Notes: a model not told the origin generated them from the sequence alone. A stretch of DNA of 54,314 bases from Aeriscardovia sp. (GCA_017632855.1 JAGBQM010000010.1:1-54314); one strand, 5' to 3'. Positions 15,266 through 25,620 are shown, counted from the first letter of the stretch. Numbers and translations are program-made.

Positions 15266-16510
15266 TTAATCTTTAGTTCCAACCTCTTTATGGGCAAACG
15301 CCTTTACGAGAGGAAGCTGAAAAAAGGCGATATTGGCCAGATCCTGGAAGAATTGGACCATTGATTCCCTAAGGCTTGGAGGAAGAGTGCGAAACTGCCT
15401 GTAAAGGCGCGGCAGGGCCGCCTTGAAATCCGAAAAGATGTCGTCAAAGTCCGTATATCCGGCTGCGGCAATTGAATCGAAAAGGGTATCTATAAAAACT
15501 TTCTTTCCCGCAGCATCGTATTTATTTATCCATCTGTTGAAAGTGGAACCTATATAAGCTGCAAGGGGAGCGATTTTTTCGGCCGTGTTAAATTGCAGGT
15601 TTTTTTTGAATTGCCAACTTATCGGGTAGTGCTGCTTTATTCCCGAAGCGTTGCTTTTTACTATGGAATAATGGACGCTCGAGTCCAGAAGGGAACCTAT
15701 AAAGGAAAATTCCGGGACTATTTTGTGGATCTTCGCCTCTATTCTTTTAAATCCTTTGGTTTGCAGAAAATCGCTGTTGAACCCGGGGCCGTCCAAAGAG
15801 TAAATGGCTAAAATTCTGTCCTGCACTTCCGGAGGGCATACGCTGGAGGCGTAGATTGCAAGATTTCCACCTTTGGAGTGGCCGCCAAGTATCACCGCCC
15901 CATGCCAGGACTGAAGCAGCTGCGAAAAATAAGTGGCTGCGACTTTCTGGGAGTGGACAGGGCACAAAAATCCCATTTCATAGTTGTCTTTCCAGCCCCG
16001 CACGGTGCTGTCTGTACCTCTGAAGGAAATGAATAATATTCCGTTTCCAAGGTCGGCTGTAAGGGCGCAAAACCTTTCGGGATCGCTTTTATCCTCCGGC
16101 TCGACTAAGTTTGACAGCCTCACTTCCCTGAACCTGGGACTTTCACCGAGAGCCCTTACCATGTCTATGCAAAGGTCCGGGTTCACTACGTCATACACCA
16201 TCGAGTGGTAAAGCTCTCTTCTCAACAAGTCCTTTATCGGTACCGGATTGGGCTTTACCAAAGGCTGAGGGGCGGATGCGGACTTAGTGGAAATATCTTC
16301 CCCTACAGGGGTTTCAAAAGTCCATGAAGCCTCTTGTCTAAAGAAGTCGTCCAATTCGCCCTGTTCTACGAATTTCGGTATGAAATCCGGCATATGCATA
16401 TAGGGGAGCTGGCAGAATGCTACAGCATCCCTGGCGTTAAAGCGAAGCTGTGAAAAGGGCCGCTCTTCGCCTTCGATGTAGTCGATTACAGACAGCTGTT
16501 TTCTTACCGT
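15266..16510 (-). CDS. DUF2974-family alpha/beta hydrolase with non-standard start
   Basis: Belongs to the DUF2974 (Mbeg1-like, lipase-related) family. Seen: FISFRGTD, a nucleophile elbow GHSKGGNLA, and a downstream SLDGPGFN. These fit an alpha/beta-hydrolase serine esterase, though the substrate is unknown. The first ATG (16399) would drop a conserved family N-terminus. Upstream in frame, the sequence reads VRKQLSVIDYIEGEERPF then FNARD, typical of DUF2974, and is bounded by a stop at 16514-16516. Between that stop and 16399 there is no ATG, GTG or TTG. The best start is ACG at 16508-16510, eight bases after AGAGG. Length from there is 414 codons plus stop. Expressed with the small membrane gene; divergent from adnA. 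Confidence 0.8.
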   Translation of the reverse strand, partial: TVRKQLSVIDYIEGEERPFSQLRFNARDAVAFCQLPYMHMPDFIPKFVEQGELDDFFRQEASWTFETPVGEDISTKSASAPQPLVKPNPVPIKDLLRRELYHSMVYDVVNPDLCIDMVRALGESPRFREVRLSNLVEPEDKSDPERFCALTADLGNGILFISFRGTDSTVRGWKDNYEMGFLCPVHSQKVAATYFSQLLQSWHGAVILGGHSKGGNLAIYASSVCPPEVQDRILAIYSLDGPGFNSDFLQTKGFKRIEAKIHKIVPEFSFIGSLLDSSVHYSIVKSNASGIKQHYPISWQFKKNLQFNTAEKIAPLAAYIGSTFNRWINKYDAAGKKVFIDTLFDSIAAAGYTDFDDIFSDFKAALPRLYRQFRTLPPSLRESMVQFFQDLANIAFFQLPLVKAFAHKEVGTKD

Positions 16511-16518
16511 TTTTTATA

Positions 16519-16525
16519 CCTCTTT
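16519..16525 (-). promoter_or_regulatory. Ribosome-binding site before the ACG start of the DUF2974 gene
   Basis: AAAGAGG on the minus strand lies eight bases upstream of the ACG at 16508-16510, the ideal spacing. No similar site precedes the first ATG at 16399. It supports initiation at the ACG position. Confidence 0.55.
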
Positions 16526-16565
16526 GTAAGTAGAATATTCCACAAATGCATTTTGAAGGGGGACT

Positions 16566-19500
16566 ATGTCCAATTCTTTAAGTTTAGACCAGGCAGTTGA
16601 AAAGGCTCAGGAGGCCATAGAAAAAAGGGGGGCGCTTCGCTTTTCGGGAAGATGCGGAGTAGGGAAAACCAGTCTTTGCGAAGAAATACTCGAAAAATAT
16701 AAAGAGGAAGTCCTTAAAGGCGCTGCTTTCATGGTAGCTCCATGGAGCCGTGAAGCTGTAGACATTCTAAGCGATAAGGTACTTTCAAAGCTTTTGACCC
16801 ATGAAACCGGGATTTACGCCACAGATCCCAGACCTGTTAAAACCCCTGCGGCTCTGGCCTTCGCGCTTTTGAAAAAAAATAATGAAAATATTCGGCTCTT
16901 GGACGTTTCCGATCAAACTAAGCTCATTTCCGAGGTAATAAAGAAAATTGTAGTGCAGGTAAGCGCAGGGAATGAAAGCAATTCTGGCGGCATATGTATG
17001 AAACTGAGAGAATACATCCATTCCGACAATTCTCAGTTGGAGATTGGCGCCACTACGGATTCCAAATTCGAGAAGGTATTTCTGGCTCCCCAATTTATAA
17101 CCAAGCTCAGGGAAATTTTTGCAAGATTCAGCGAATTGGGCATCGGACTTGAAGATAAAGACATTGTTGGGTTTGAAAACAATTTGAAAGACCTTGAATT
17201 GGAAGAAGACAGAAGGCGGCATGCGTGCCTTAGCTGGGAAATTGTGCAGGATCTCAGGTCTAGGTATGTTGCTTCTATTGAGGAGAACTATCCAAATTAC
17301 TATGACAATTCCTACATGCTGCTCGAATGCAAGAGAAAAGTTGAATCCGGATATATGGATGGAAACCTTCCAAAGCTCGTTGTAGTCGATGACTGCCAAG
17401 ATTTGAATTTGGCCACTTTTGATCTTTTGGAAGCATTGCATTTAAAGGGAGTCCCCCTCATATTCGTTGGAAATGACGATGAATCGGTACAAAATTACAA
17501 AGGCGCCTTCCCTGATGTCTTGTCAATTTTGGAAACGAAAAACTTCGAAGGTCCATATTCGCTGGAGAATGAGGATGTGCCTGAGGCGAAATTCCTGCAA
17601 GATACGTCTAAGAATATAGGATCATGGTTCCAATTTATGGGAACACCTATCAAAGAGGCGGCTAGAACCGCAAAAGGGTACGCGCCTCTTGGTTCTTTCA
17701 GATATGTAATAACTAAATCTGAAGAAGAAGAGATCGCCCTGCTTAAAAACGAGATTTTAAGCTGCAAAATTGAAGAGAAAAAGGAATGGGGGGATCTGGC
17801 CGTAGTCGCCAACGACAATGCCTTCTTAAAAAGGATTGGGGAAGATTTAGATAGGGATGGCATTCCATTCAAGTACACCGCCGTTAATGACGAGTCAATT
17901 AAAGACAGCCCAATAATTAAGGGAATGCTCGCGCTTATGCAGCTGGCCTATTACGCTTCGGGGCAGGAATCGGTTCAGGCTATGCGTCAAAATGCCTTTT
18001 CCCTGGCAGTAGCCGCGCTTCAGTCTCCCCTGTTTGAAAGTGCGAAAACTGCGCAGATTTTTATTGCCAAAAATATTTTTCAGGCTGTCCTATCGTCCTT
18101 GGCATCAGCGCGAAATCAAGATAGTGGGCAGCCTAATGATATTTTTGAAAAGTTTTCAGCCTTTAAAAAGTGGCTTGACTGGACCGAGGTCGCAGAAAAG
18201 GACAAAAACCTCGAGGCATTTTTTGCTTTTCTTCTCATTAACCCTTCCGACAGGGAAAAGATTTTCAAAGCATTGGAAGCCGATGGCGAAAAGAGGAACA
18301 ATTTCCGGGATTTTGAGACGTTATTCGAATTACTGGATAAGGCCAAGGATATAAACAGCGTTCCGGAACTTTTCTGCAATCTTTGGGAGGGGTGCGGACT
18401 TCGCTACAAGTGGCAGAGTCGCGCTCTTAAGGGAGGGGCAAAATCCGTCGAAGTCAACGAGTGGCTGGATCAGCTTATACGCCTTCAAGATTTAGCGGAT
18501 ACGGGCAAAGAAGGGGAAAGCATTCCGAACTTTCTGAAACGGGTATCCAACTCTTATATAGAGTCCGATTCTTTAGCCCAGGTCGCGCCCAAAGATGACA
18601 GAATCACCCTTTCCTCGCCCTCAGGCTTGCAGTCGAAAAGGTACAAAAAGGTATGGGTAGCAGATGTGCAGGAAAAGGTCTGGGATAAATATGTTATAGA
18701 AGAGTTATTTGATACCCACCTTCTGGAAGCTGTAGCTACAAAAGACCGTGTGGACAAAATAGCCCCCCGATTTCTTCCTAAAGATGTACGAGAAGTTAGG
18801 GATCGCTTTGAAGTTGAGGAAAAATACTCGAATTGGCGTAGCTTCTTAGTAGCTTCTTCCAGATCCGATGGGGAAACCGTATTTTTGGCAGTTTCCGATC
18901 AGGAACATGCCCCGTTTTATGGCGTAAATTCCCTTATTGCGATAGGGGGCACCTGCCCATTCTTCCCAAACAGTCAATCCGAGCTGGAGCTAGGACGCCT
19001 TACGACCGAAGGAATGGCGGCATACTGCAGATCCAAATTGGCAAAGGCAATTTTAGAAGGGAACTCGGAAATGGCAGACGACGCTGCTAACGCATTACGA
19101 ATGCTAATGCGAGCCGGGGTGGAAAAAGCCGATCCGAAATCTTGGAATTTCACGCGTGCCGCAAAGCCTGAGTGCTCCAATGAAGATTCGGGAAAGAATA
19201 TATATCTGAAGCCTTCAGGTGTAGATGGAATTTGGAACACTCCCGTCAGACAAACCCTTCAAAATAATGAGGGGCCTACAAAGTCTGAATCTCAGATGCA
19301 GTTTGGGACTACTATTCACGCTTGCGCGCAATGGGCGACTGAGGAAGGGAAAGATCGCAGCGAAAGGGAAGAGCAACTTAAAGAGGAGTTGCTAAAGCAC
19401 TTTAAAGAGCTGCAGGATGAGCAGGCCGACCTGAGCAGCCTTGATAGGGGAAACTACGAACGAAAAGCCAGAAAAGCCATGGCTAATTTGGCTACATATT

Positions 19501-20432
19501 TTGCCACTACCTGCGATCCTGAAAAATCAGAAGCTTGCCCTTCTGAATTAAAGGATGTTCCTCCTCTGGAAAAAGCATTTGCAGAGCAGCGTCTAGAAGC
19601 AAACTTCACTATTGAAAACATTTATGAAATGGCAAAACGGAGCGACGCCTTTAGAGGCATGGATTTTACTGAAGACGAATTTATTGAGGCTATGGAAATC
19701 CTTGGGAATTTTGAAGGTCTGGCATCGGTGAAAGGTAAGAAGATTTGCTTGACAGGCACAATTGATCGCTTGGAGAGGCGCGAGGGAGGTAAAACCTATG
19801 TGATTGACTATAAGACAGGGTCTAGCTACTGCAATGGCATAAAAGATGTTTCCGATCTGCAGTTATTCTGCTATCAGCTGCTTTTACACTTCAATAAGAG
19901 TTCTGAAACAAAAAAGAAATATGGAGATCGCGCAGCCAGGTCAATGCTGTTTTCGGTGGAAAAGGAGCCATACCCCGCTTCATCTAAAGATATGACCCCC
20001 GCCAATAAGGGCGATTATAACTACGAACATTATTATCAGCCATGCATATTCGACATATCTGGAACAAAATTTAATGAGGCCGAGAACGATCGGAAAAAGC
20101 CTCTGACAAAGAAAGGAGATGTGCGGGAGGGCACGCCTATTGCGGGATCTATGCCGGAAGCGGCCATAGAATCAGACAATCGCGTGCTACGAGCCCTAAA
20201 TATCCAGGGCAAAACCGAAAGAGGATATGAAAAAGATCAGGAAACCTGGCTGCCGTGGGTTTTCTACATGTTTGCCAAGTTCTTCTATGCGGTCAGGTAT
20301 GTGAATGCATTGCAGATTCAAATGAGGGAAATAGACGAAGGTGACAGCGCTCACCACCTCATAGAAAAGGCAATGACAATATACGGCATGGCGGAAAAAG
20401 TGAACGGTACTAAGGAAGATTACGATGAATAA
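16566..20432 (+). CDS. adnA: AdnA-like UvrD-family helicase/nuclease subunit
   Basis: Probable first subunit of the actinobacterial AdnAB complex, which resects double-strand DNA ends for recombination. The 1288-residue product has an N-terminal SF1 motor with P-loop GRCGVGKTS (about residues 28-36). Motif II is DDCQD (275-279) in place of the usual DExxD. The C-terminal PD-(D/E)XK nuclease shows GTIDRLERREG and VIDYKTG (Asp1081, Lys1083), then LQLFCYQLLL. The changed motif II suggests a weak or accessory motor, which fits AdnA of mycobacteria as I recall it. Length exceeds the roughly 1050 residues of mycobacterial AdnA. The eight-base overlap with the next gene and the adnA-adnB order support the call. 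The exact subunit naming is inferred. Confidence 0.82.
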   Translation: MSNSLSLDQAVEKAQEAIEKRGALRFSGRCGVGKTSLCEEILEKYKEEVLKGAAFMVAPWSREAVDILSDKVLSKLLTHETGIYATDPRPVKTPAALAFALLKKNNENIRLLDVSDQTKLISEVIKKIVVQVSAGNESNSGGICMKLREYIHSDNSQLEIGATTDSKFEKVFLAPQFITKLREIFARFSELGIGLEDKDIVGFENNLKDLELEEDRRRHACLSWEIVQDLRSRYVASIEENYPNYYDNSYMLLECKRKVESGYMDGNLPKLVVVDDCQDLNLATFDLLEALHLKGVPLIFVGNDDESVQNYKGAFPDVLSILETKNFEGPYSLENEDVPEAKFLQDTSKNIGSWFQFMGTPIKEAARTAKGYAPLGSFRYVITKSEEEEIALLKNEILSCKIEEKKEWGDLAVVANDNAFLKRIGEDLDRDGIPFKYTAVNDESIKDSPIIKGMLALMQLAYYASGQESVQAMRQNAFSLAVAALQSPLFESAKTAQIFIAKNIFQAVLSSLASARNQDSGQPNDIFEKFSAFKKWLDWTEVAEKDKNLEAFFAFLLINPSDREKIFKALEADGEKRNNFRDFETLFELLDKAKDINSVPELFCNLWEGCGLRYKWQSRALKGGAKSVEVNEWLDQLIRLQDLADTGKEGESIPNFLKRVSNSYIESDSLAQVAPKDDRITLSSPSGLQSKRYKKVWVADVQEKVWDKYVIEELFDTHLLEAVATKDRVDKIAPRFLPKDVREVRDRFEVEEKYSNWRSFLVASSRSDGETVFLAVSDQEHAPFYGVNSLIAIGGTCPFFPNSQSELELGRLTTEGMAAYCRSKLAKAILEGNSEMADDAANALRMLMRAGVEKADPKSWNFTRAAKPECSNEDSGKNIYLKPSGVDGIWNTPVRQTLQNNEGPTKSESQMQFGTTIHACAQWATEEGKDRSEREEQLKEELLKHFKELQDEQADLSSLDRGNYERKARKAMANLATYFATTCDPEKSEACPSELKDVPPLEKAFAEQRLEANFTIENIYEMAKRSDAFRGMDFTEDEFIEAMEILGNFEGLASVKGKKICLTGTIDRLERREGGKTYVIDYKTGSSYCNGIKDVSDLQLFCYQLLLHFNKSSETKKKYGDRAARSMLFSVEKEPYPASSKDMTPANKGDYNYEHYYQPCIFDISGTKFNEAENDRKKPLTKKGDVREGTPIAGSMPEAAIESDNRVLRALNIQGKTERGYEKDQETWLPWVFYMFAKFFYAVRYVNALQIQMREIDEGDSAHHLIEKAMTIYGMAEKVNGTKEDYDE

Positions 20433-23400
20433 AAATACAGATGAGCAGGATAAAATCATGCATTCTGATGCCAAGCATCTGTTGGTAGTTGCCGGCGCAG
20501 GAAGCGGAAAAACTACAACGCTTATAAAGCGCATCCAATATCTTCTCGAAAAAGGAGTTCGCCCCCAGTCCATCTTAGGTTTGACTTTTACCGTAAAGGC
20601 CTCGTTGGAATTGGCCAGCAGATCTGCCGAAGCGTCGGAATCAAGGGATGGAGCCATCAGGGTTCAGACATATGACGCATTCGTAGAGGGCATAGTCAGG
20701 CAGTACGGGCTGTTGATTGGAGTAGAACCGCAAATGGCGCCGCTGTCGGATGCGGGGATTTGCCAGTGTATAGCGAACGTGATGGAAGAAAATTCGGATT
20801 CCATCAACGAGTGTTTTGATGAGATCGCGGAGGAAAATCCAAATTACACCCTTCCTTCATTGACTCCCTATGCAAACTCATATTTCAAAGATCTTCAAAC
20901 AGAGATAAAAGATTTTACCGGTGGGGCCCTCAACTTCCTTATAGATGAAAAACATCTCAGTTTCAAAGAGGCCGTCGAAAGTACGGAAGTTTGGAACGAT
21001 CGCTGGATTGATTCGCTTAATCGGCTTTTGGAAACTTCAGAAGATAAAGATGCTAAAGCCAATTTGAAAACCCTTCTTTGCAATGCAAAACTTAGGAAAC
21101 TAGTAATATACCTTTCAAAGCAATATGCGGCCCTGAAAGAGAAAGAGGAGCTGGCTGAGTATGGAGACTTTACAGTCTATGCTTTAAGGCTGGTATCCGC
21201 ATTCCCGTCCATCGCCCAGGCCTATAGAGATAAATACCGCTATGTTTTTCTGGATGAATATCAGGATACTAACCATACGCAGGGCGTTTTGATAAAACTC
21301 CTTTTCGGCGGAGATGATACTGAGGTATGCGCCGTGGGAGATCCTCAGCAGGCAATTTACGGATTTCGGGGAAGCACGCCGGGCGCATTCAGATATTTTG
21401 AAAAGGAATTTAATGTAAGCGAAACTAATGATAATCTGCTCCGTTTGTCAAAGACTTTTCGGAATAAAGAGAATATTGCAGATCTCGCCAACTGCATAAC
21501 TAAACATTTGCCTGAAGAAGAAAGGCAGGATCTTACTGCTAATCCCGGAAACGCAGAAATATGCGCCCTTTCGTACAAGGACAAGGGAGATTGCGGAGGC
21601 CCGAGGGCTGTTTGGAAATTTGTAGAAAATGAACGTGGAAAAGGTAATCAACAAATAGCTATTCTGGGACGCAAAAATAAAAATCTTCAACAGTATAAAG
21701 ACTTTTTGGAAGAGAAGGGCATAGCCTGCGCCTTGACTGGAAGCACTGCCTTTGATAACGAAAATCCCATAGCGAGAGACTTAAAGAATTTTCTGTCCGT
21801 ATGTTCCGATCCTTTTGCGTCTCTTCAGGCGGAAGATTTGCTCACTTCTCCGCGTTACGGGTTGCCTTTGGATATTTTGCGCCAGCTGTCGCGAAAGGTT
21901 GCGTGCCTAAATAAAACTCTCAATGAAGAGAGTCATATGACTGAACCTGACAATCAGGGCAAAAAGCAGCCTCCTCTCCCTCTAGTCACTCTTCCCTTGT
22001 ACTTATTGACAGGATCCTATCCTTTGCCGCCTTCTGAGGGAATATTGGAGAGATTTAGAAAAGATCTTCAATTGGTAGCCTCGGTAATTCCTCAGGGAAT
22101 TGAAGAAACTGTAGCTGCCGCATGGAAAACTTTGGATTTCAATGCTGACATAGGCATCGCAGAAGCGCTTTTGAATAATTTGCCCTATACGAAATTCACT
22201 TTAGAAGACGTATTGGCGGCAGTCAAAGCTTACGAAGCAGATCTTCCGTCAGATAAAGCAGCTTCTCTTCAAGGCTTTTTGGGATGGATTGAAAATTATG
22301 AGAAACCCATGAGGCAGGGCGCCTCTTCCGGTGACGTTGTAGACATCATGACCATTCATCAGGCAAAAGGTCTCGAGTGGGACAGCGTTGCTGTAGTTGG
22401 AATGGAAAAAATCCCTGAAAAACAAAGTTTTAAAGAGGGGGGATTTGAAGATAACTCAGATTCATATTGGAAAAAAATGTGGATTAATTCCTGTAGTGCT
22501 GTCCCCGGCAATCTAAGGGCAGATTTGAATGATTGCGATCCTGATTACCGCGCAGCCTGCGAGCAGTTCAACGATCCGGACAACTATCCCACCATCGGCG
22601 ATCTTTCCAGATGCATAGACAATCTTTGCCGCGAAGAAATCCGAAGAGATGAGATAGAAGAAGCCCATACCGCGTATGTGGCTGTGACTAGAACTAAAAG
22701 CGATCTTTTATTAGTGTCGAAATGTCCCAACACTTTTGACGAATCCCACCTGAGAAATAAGGAGTATAGCGGGGAATTCTGGGTGGATGCCGTCAACTAC
22801 ATTATGATCGATCAATGCTGCCCGCACAATGTCAGCAGCGAACAATGGAATGCTGGCATGCATTCTGCAAATAGCTTGGGTTTCGCGCTCTACTCCACCG
22901 ACAAATCCGGCGAAGGGCTTGAGAAGGCAATAATCGGCGAACTTGAAAAGCCATGGGATGACGCTGCAGAAAACGAATACGTATGGCCGCTGCAAATTAA
23001 AGAGGGCCTCAGGACAATATTGGTCCGAAGCGCGGATCGGGTTCTCAGCGCGTCCGGAGAAAAGCAATCGGATCTAAATCGATTGGCAAAAGAAATTCTG
23101 AATTTCTATTCCGCATCGAACGCGAAAAAGAGCTTAAAAGAGCAATTCGCGGAATTGGAAAAAACCAAGCAGCTTTCCGCCACTTTCGTACAATGGCTCG
23201 AGAAAAACCCCCGCAGCGCCATGCAATCCGTGATAAGGCCTATGCCGCACGGCTCTGAACAAAAAGCTGAGGCCGGAACTGAATTTCATGCATGGGTGGC
23301 AACCCATTTGTTAAATCCTTCAAACGAATGGCAGTGTAAGATTAAAAGCGAATACGAAGAAGAGATATCCCAGTGGAAGGATGTTTTTCTCGCTTCTAAA

Positions 23401-23799
23401 TGGAACAGAAGAAAACCATTCTGTGCAGAGGAGTCTTTCACTGTTCTCGTCCCCGGAATACTTGCCCCCATTACGGCAAAGATGGATGCGGTCTTCAAAG
23501 GAGATTTGAAGGGTGACAATCTAAACTCCATGCTCACAATCGTAGATTGGAAGACCGGAAGCATCCCCGAAACGGATGATGAGAAAGACGAGAAGCTGCT
23601 CCAGCTGGAAATCTACCGCCTCGTGCTATCCAGAGCGTTAAAGAAGGACATAAAAGACATAGATGCATGCCTTTATTACCTCTCGGAAGGGGGATGTCAA
23701 ATTCCAGCCCTGCCCATGAACGAGGAGGATATTATTGAAAAAATTACAAGTATAGAGGGCATGGCGGCTTTGTCAGATGAAGTGCAAGAAGAAGCTTAG
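20425..23799 (+). CDS. adnB: AdnB-like UvrD-family helicase/nuclease subunit
   Basis: Second subunit of the AdnAB-type end-resection machine. The 1124-residue product has intact SF1A helicase motifs: GAGSGKT (24-30), LDEYQDT (Asp277-Glu278), GDPQQAIYGFRGS, and the late motifs TIHQAKGLEWDSV and AYVAVTRTKSDL. The C-terminal nuclease has VDWKTGS with Asp1041 and Lys1043 and a following LQLEIYRLVLS. With all motor residues present, this is the likely driving motor, while the upstream partner is degenerate. The start overlaps adnA by eight bases, so a 1:1 complex is expected. RNase J follows 30 bases downstream. Confidence 0.87.
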   Translation: MNKNTDEQDKIMHSDAKHLLVVAGAGSGKTTTLIKRIQYLLEKGVRPQSILGLTFTVKASLELASRSAEASESRDGAIRVQTYDAFVEGIVRQYGLLIGVEPQMAPLSDAGICQCIANVMEENSDSINECFDEIAEENPNYTLPSLTPYANSYFKDLQTEIKDFTGGALNFLIDEKHLSFKEAVESTEVWNDRWIDSLNRLLETSEDKDAKANLKTLLCNAKLRKLVIYLSKQYAALKEKEELAEYGDFTVYALRLVSAFPSIAQAYRDKYRYVFLDEYQDTNHTQGVLIKLLFGGDDTEVCAVGDPQQAIYGFRGSTPGAFRYFEKEFNVSETNDNLLRLSKTFRNKENIADLANCITKHLPEEERQDLTANPGNAEICALSYKDKGDCGGPRAVWKFVENERGKGNQQIAILGRKNKNLQQYKDFLEEKGIACALTGSTAFDNENPIARDLKNFLSVCSDPFASLQAEDLLTSPRYGLPLDILRQLSRKVACLNKTLNEESHMTEPDNQGKKQPPLPLVTLPLYLLTGSYPLPPSEGILERFRKDLQLVASVIPQGIEETVAAAWKTLDFNADIGIAEALLNNLPYTKFTLEDVLAAVKAYEADLPSDKAASLQGFLGWIENYEKPMRQGASSGDVVDIMTIHQAKGLEWDSVAVVGMEKIPEKQSFKEGGFEDNSDSYWKKMWINSCSAVPGNLRADLNDCDPDYRAACEQFNDPDNYPTIGDLSRCIDNLCREEIRRDEIEEAHTAYVAVTRTKSDLLLVSKCPNTFDESHLRNKEYSGEFWVDAVNYIMIDQCCPHNVSSEQWNAGMHSANSLGFALYSTDKSGEGLEKAIIGELEKPWDDAAENEYVWPLQIKEGLRTILVRSADRVLSASGEKQSDLNRLAKEILNFYSASNAKKSLKEQFAELEKTKQLSATFVQWLEKNPRSAMQSVIRPMPHGSEQKAEAGTEFHAWVATHLLNPSNEWQCKIKSEYEEEISQWKDVFLASKWNRRKPFCAEESFTVLVPGILAPITAKMDAVFKGDLKGDNLNSMLTIVDWKTGSIPETDDEKDEKLLQLEIYRLVLSRALKKDIKDIDACLYYLSEGGCQIPALPMNEEDIIEKITSIEGMAALSDEVQEEA

Positions 23800-23829
23800 A
23801 GAAAGCTGCACCCTTACAAAGAAGGAATT

Positions 23830-25620
23830 GTGATAAAAAAACCTAGCAGCGGTCCTGCTCCCGTCGAAAGAACCAGGGCCCGCAGAAAACCCATAGCGAG
23901 GAAAAAGTCGGATTTTCTAAGGAAAAAGCCGGACGAAGAGCTGATAGCGCCTCCCGCCTATAGGCGCGGCTCCATGAGGGTGGTCGCCTTGGGGGGTCTG
24001 GGGGAGATCGGCCGCAACATGAATACGATAGAGTACAACGGCCAAATCCTCCTCATAGACTGCGGCGTGCTTTTCCCTTCGGAAAAGCAGCCCGGGGTGG
24101 ACCTTATTCTTCCTGATTTTGACTATATCCGCCCCCGCCTCGACAAGGTGCAGGCCTTAGTCCTCACTCACGGCCACGAAGACCACATAGGGGCCGTGCC
24201 CTATCTTTTGAGGGAAAGGCCCGATATTCCCCTTATAGGCTCCAAGCTCACTTTGGCTTTGGTGGAGGCGAAGTGCGAAGAGTTCAAGCTAAAGCCAAAA
24301 TGCATAGAAGTTAAGGACGGCCAGGAAGTCAAAGCCGGAGTATTCGATCTTCGCTTCATCTCCGTGACGCACTCCATACCTGACGCTCTGGCCGTAGTAG
24401 TTACAACCCCTGCCGGAAAAATCATAGATACCGGAGACATGAAGATAGACCCGCTCCCTCTCGACAAGAGGCTTACAAACCTTCGCGAGTTTGCAAGGGA
24501 GGGAGAAGAAGGGGTAGACCTTCTCATGATGGACTCCACAAACGCCGAAGTTCCGGGGTTTGTGAAGCCCGAAATTTCAGTGGCTCCGGCTCTTGATCTC
24601 GCATTTTCCGAAGCCAAGGGAAAGATTGTGGTGGCCAGCTTTTCCAGCCATGTCCACAGGGTCCAACAGGTAGTGGATATCGCCTGCAAGTACCACAGGC
24701 ACGTGGTGTTTGTGGGGCGCAGCATGGTGAGGAACATGCAAATCGCATCCGACCTGGGATACTTGAAGCTTCCTAAAGACGCCGTTGTAGACATAAAGGA
24801 CGTGGGCAAATACAGAGACAACCAACTGGTCTACATCTGCACGGGATCCCAAGGCGAGCCTCTTGCTGCTCTGGGCAGGATCGCAAACGGCGAACACAGA
24901 GACATTGAGGTCGGAGACAACGACACGGTGATCCTGGCAAGCTCCCTAATCCCCGGAAACGAAAAAGAAGTCTACGGAATCATAAACAAGCTCGTAAACC
25001 TTGGAGCGCGGGTAGTCAACAGGGACAATGCCTCCATTCACGTTTCCGGCCACGCGGACGCCGGAGAACTCCTGTATATGTACAACATCGTCCAACCCAA
25101 AAACGCTATGCCCATCCACGGCGAAGCCCGCCACCAGCTCGCCAACGGGCTTTTGGCCATAAAAACGGGAGTGGACCCCAAAAACGTGATTCTGGCCAGA
25201 AACGGCGATGTAGTGGATCTCTACAAGTCCAGGGCCTCAATCGTGGGGTCGGTCCCCTGCCAGTACGTGTACGTGGACGGATCCAGCGTGGGAGAAGTGT
25301 CTGAAGAAGAGCTTGAAAAGAGAAGGCAGCTAAGCACCGACGGCTACGTTTCCGCGTTTGTACCGGTTGACTTGAAGAAGTGTAAAGTTGTAGGAGAAGT
25401 CAGCGTTTCCGCCAGCCCCCTGCTCCAGCGCGAAGTGGATCTGAAGAGGATTCAGGAGATAGCCGCGGATGCAGTAGGAGCGGGGATGCAGGGAGGAGAG
25501 AAGAGCACAAAGAAGCTAGAGCAGGAGCTGAAGCGCAGCTTAAGCGCATACCTGGGGAGAAATTCCCAGCGAAAGCCCATAATCATTCCAGCCGTAAGTT
25601 CGGTCGGTTCAGTAAGATAA
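23830..25620 (+). CDS. rnj: Ribonuclease J
   Basis: Metallo-beta-lactamase/beta-CASP RNase with endo- and 5'-3' exonuclease activity in rRNA maturation and mRNA decay. The metal site is LTHGHEDHIG (His114, His116, Asp118, His119), with SVTHSIPDA and DTGDMKID supplying further ligands. The beta-CASP part has GSQGEPLAALGRIANGEH, HVSGHADAGEL and PIHGEARH. An N-terminal basic extension of about 45 residues (RTRARRKPIARKK) precedes the catalytic core, as in other actinobacteria. The GTG start at 23830 follows GAAGGAA. The 596-residue length is usual. Confidence 0.97.
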   Translation: MIKKPSSGPAPVERTRARRKPIARKKSDFLRKKPDEELIAPPAYRRGSMRVVALGGLGEIGRNMNTIEYNGQILLIDCGVLFPSEKQPGVDLILPDFDYIRPRLDKVQALVLTHGHEDHIGAVPYLLRERPDIPLIGSKLTLALVEAKCEEFKLKPKCIEVKDGQEVKAGVFDLRFISVTHSIPDALAVVVTTPAGKIIDTGDMKIDPLPLDKRLTNLREFAREGEEGVDLLMMDSTNAEVPGFVKPEISVAPALDLAFSEAKGKIVVASFSSHVHRVQQVVDIACKYHRHVVFVGRSMVRNMQIASDLGYLKLPKDAVVDIKDVGKYRDNQLVYICTGSQGEPLAALGRIANGEHRDIEVGDNDTVILASSLIPGNEKEVYGIINKLVNLGARVVNRDNASIHVSGHADAGELLYMYNIVQPKNAMPIHGEARHQLANGLLAIKTGVDPKNVILARNGDVVDLYKSRASIVGSVPCQYVYVDGSSVGEVSEEELEKRRQLSTDGYVSAFVPVDLKKCKVVGEVSVSASPLLQREVDLKRIQEIAADAVGAGMQGGEKSTKKLEQELKRSLSAYLGRNSQRKPIIIPAVSSVGSVR

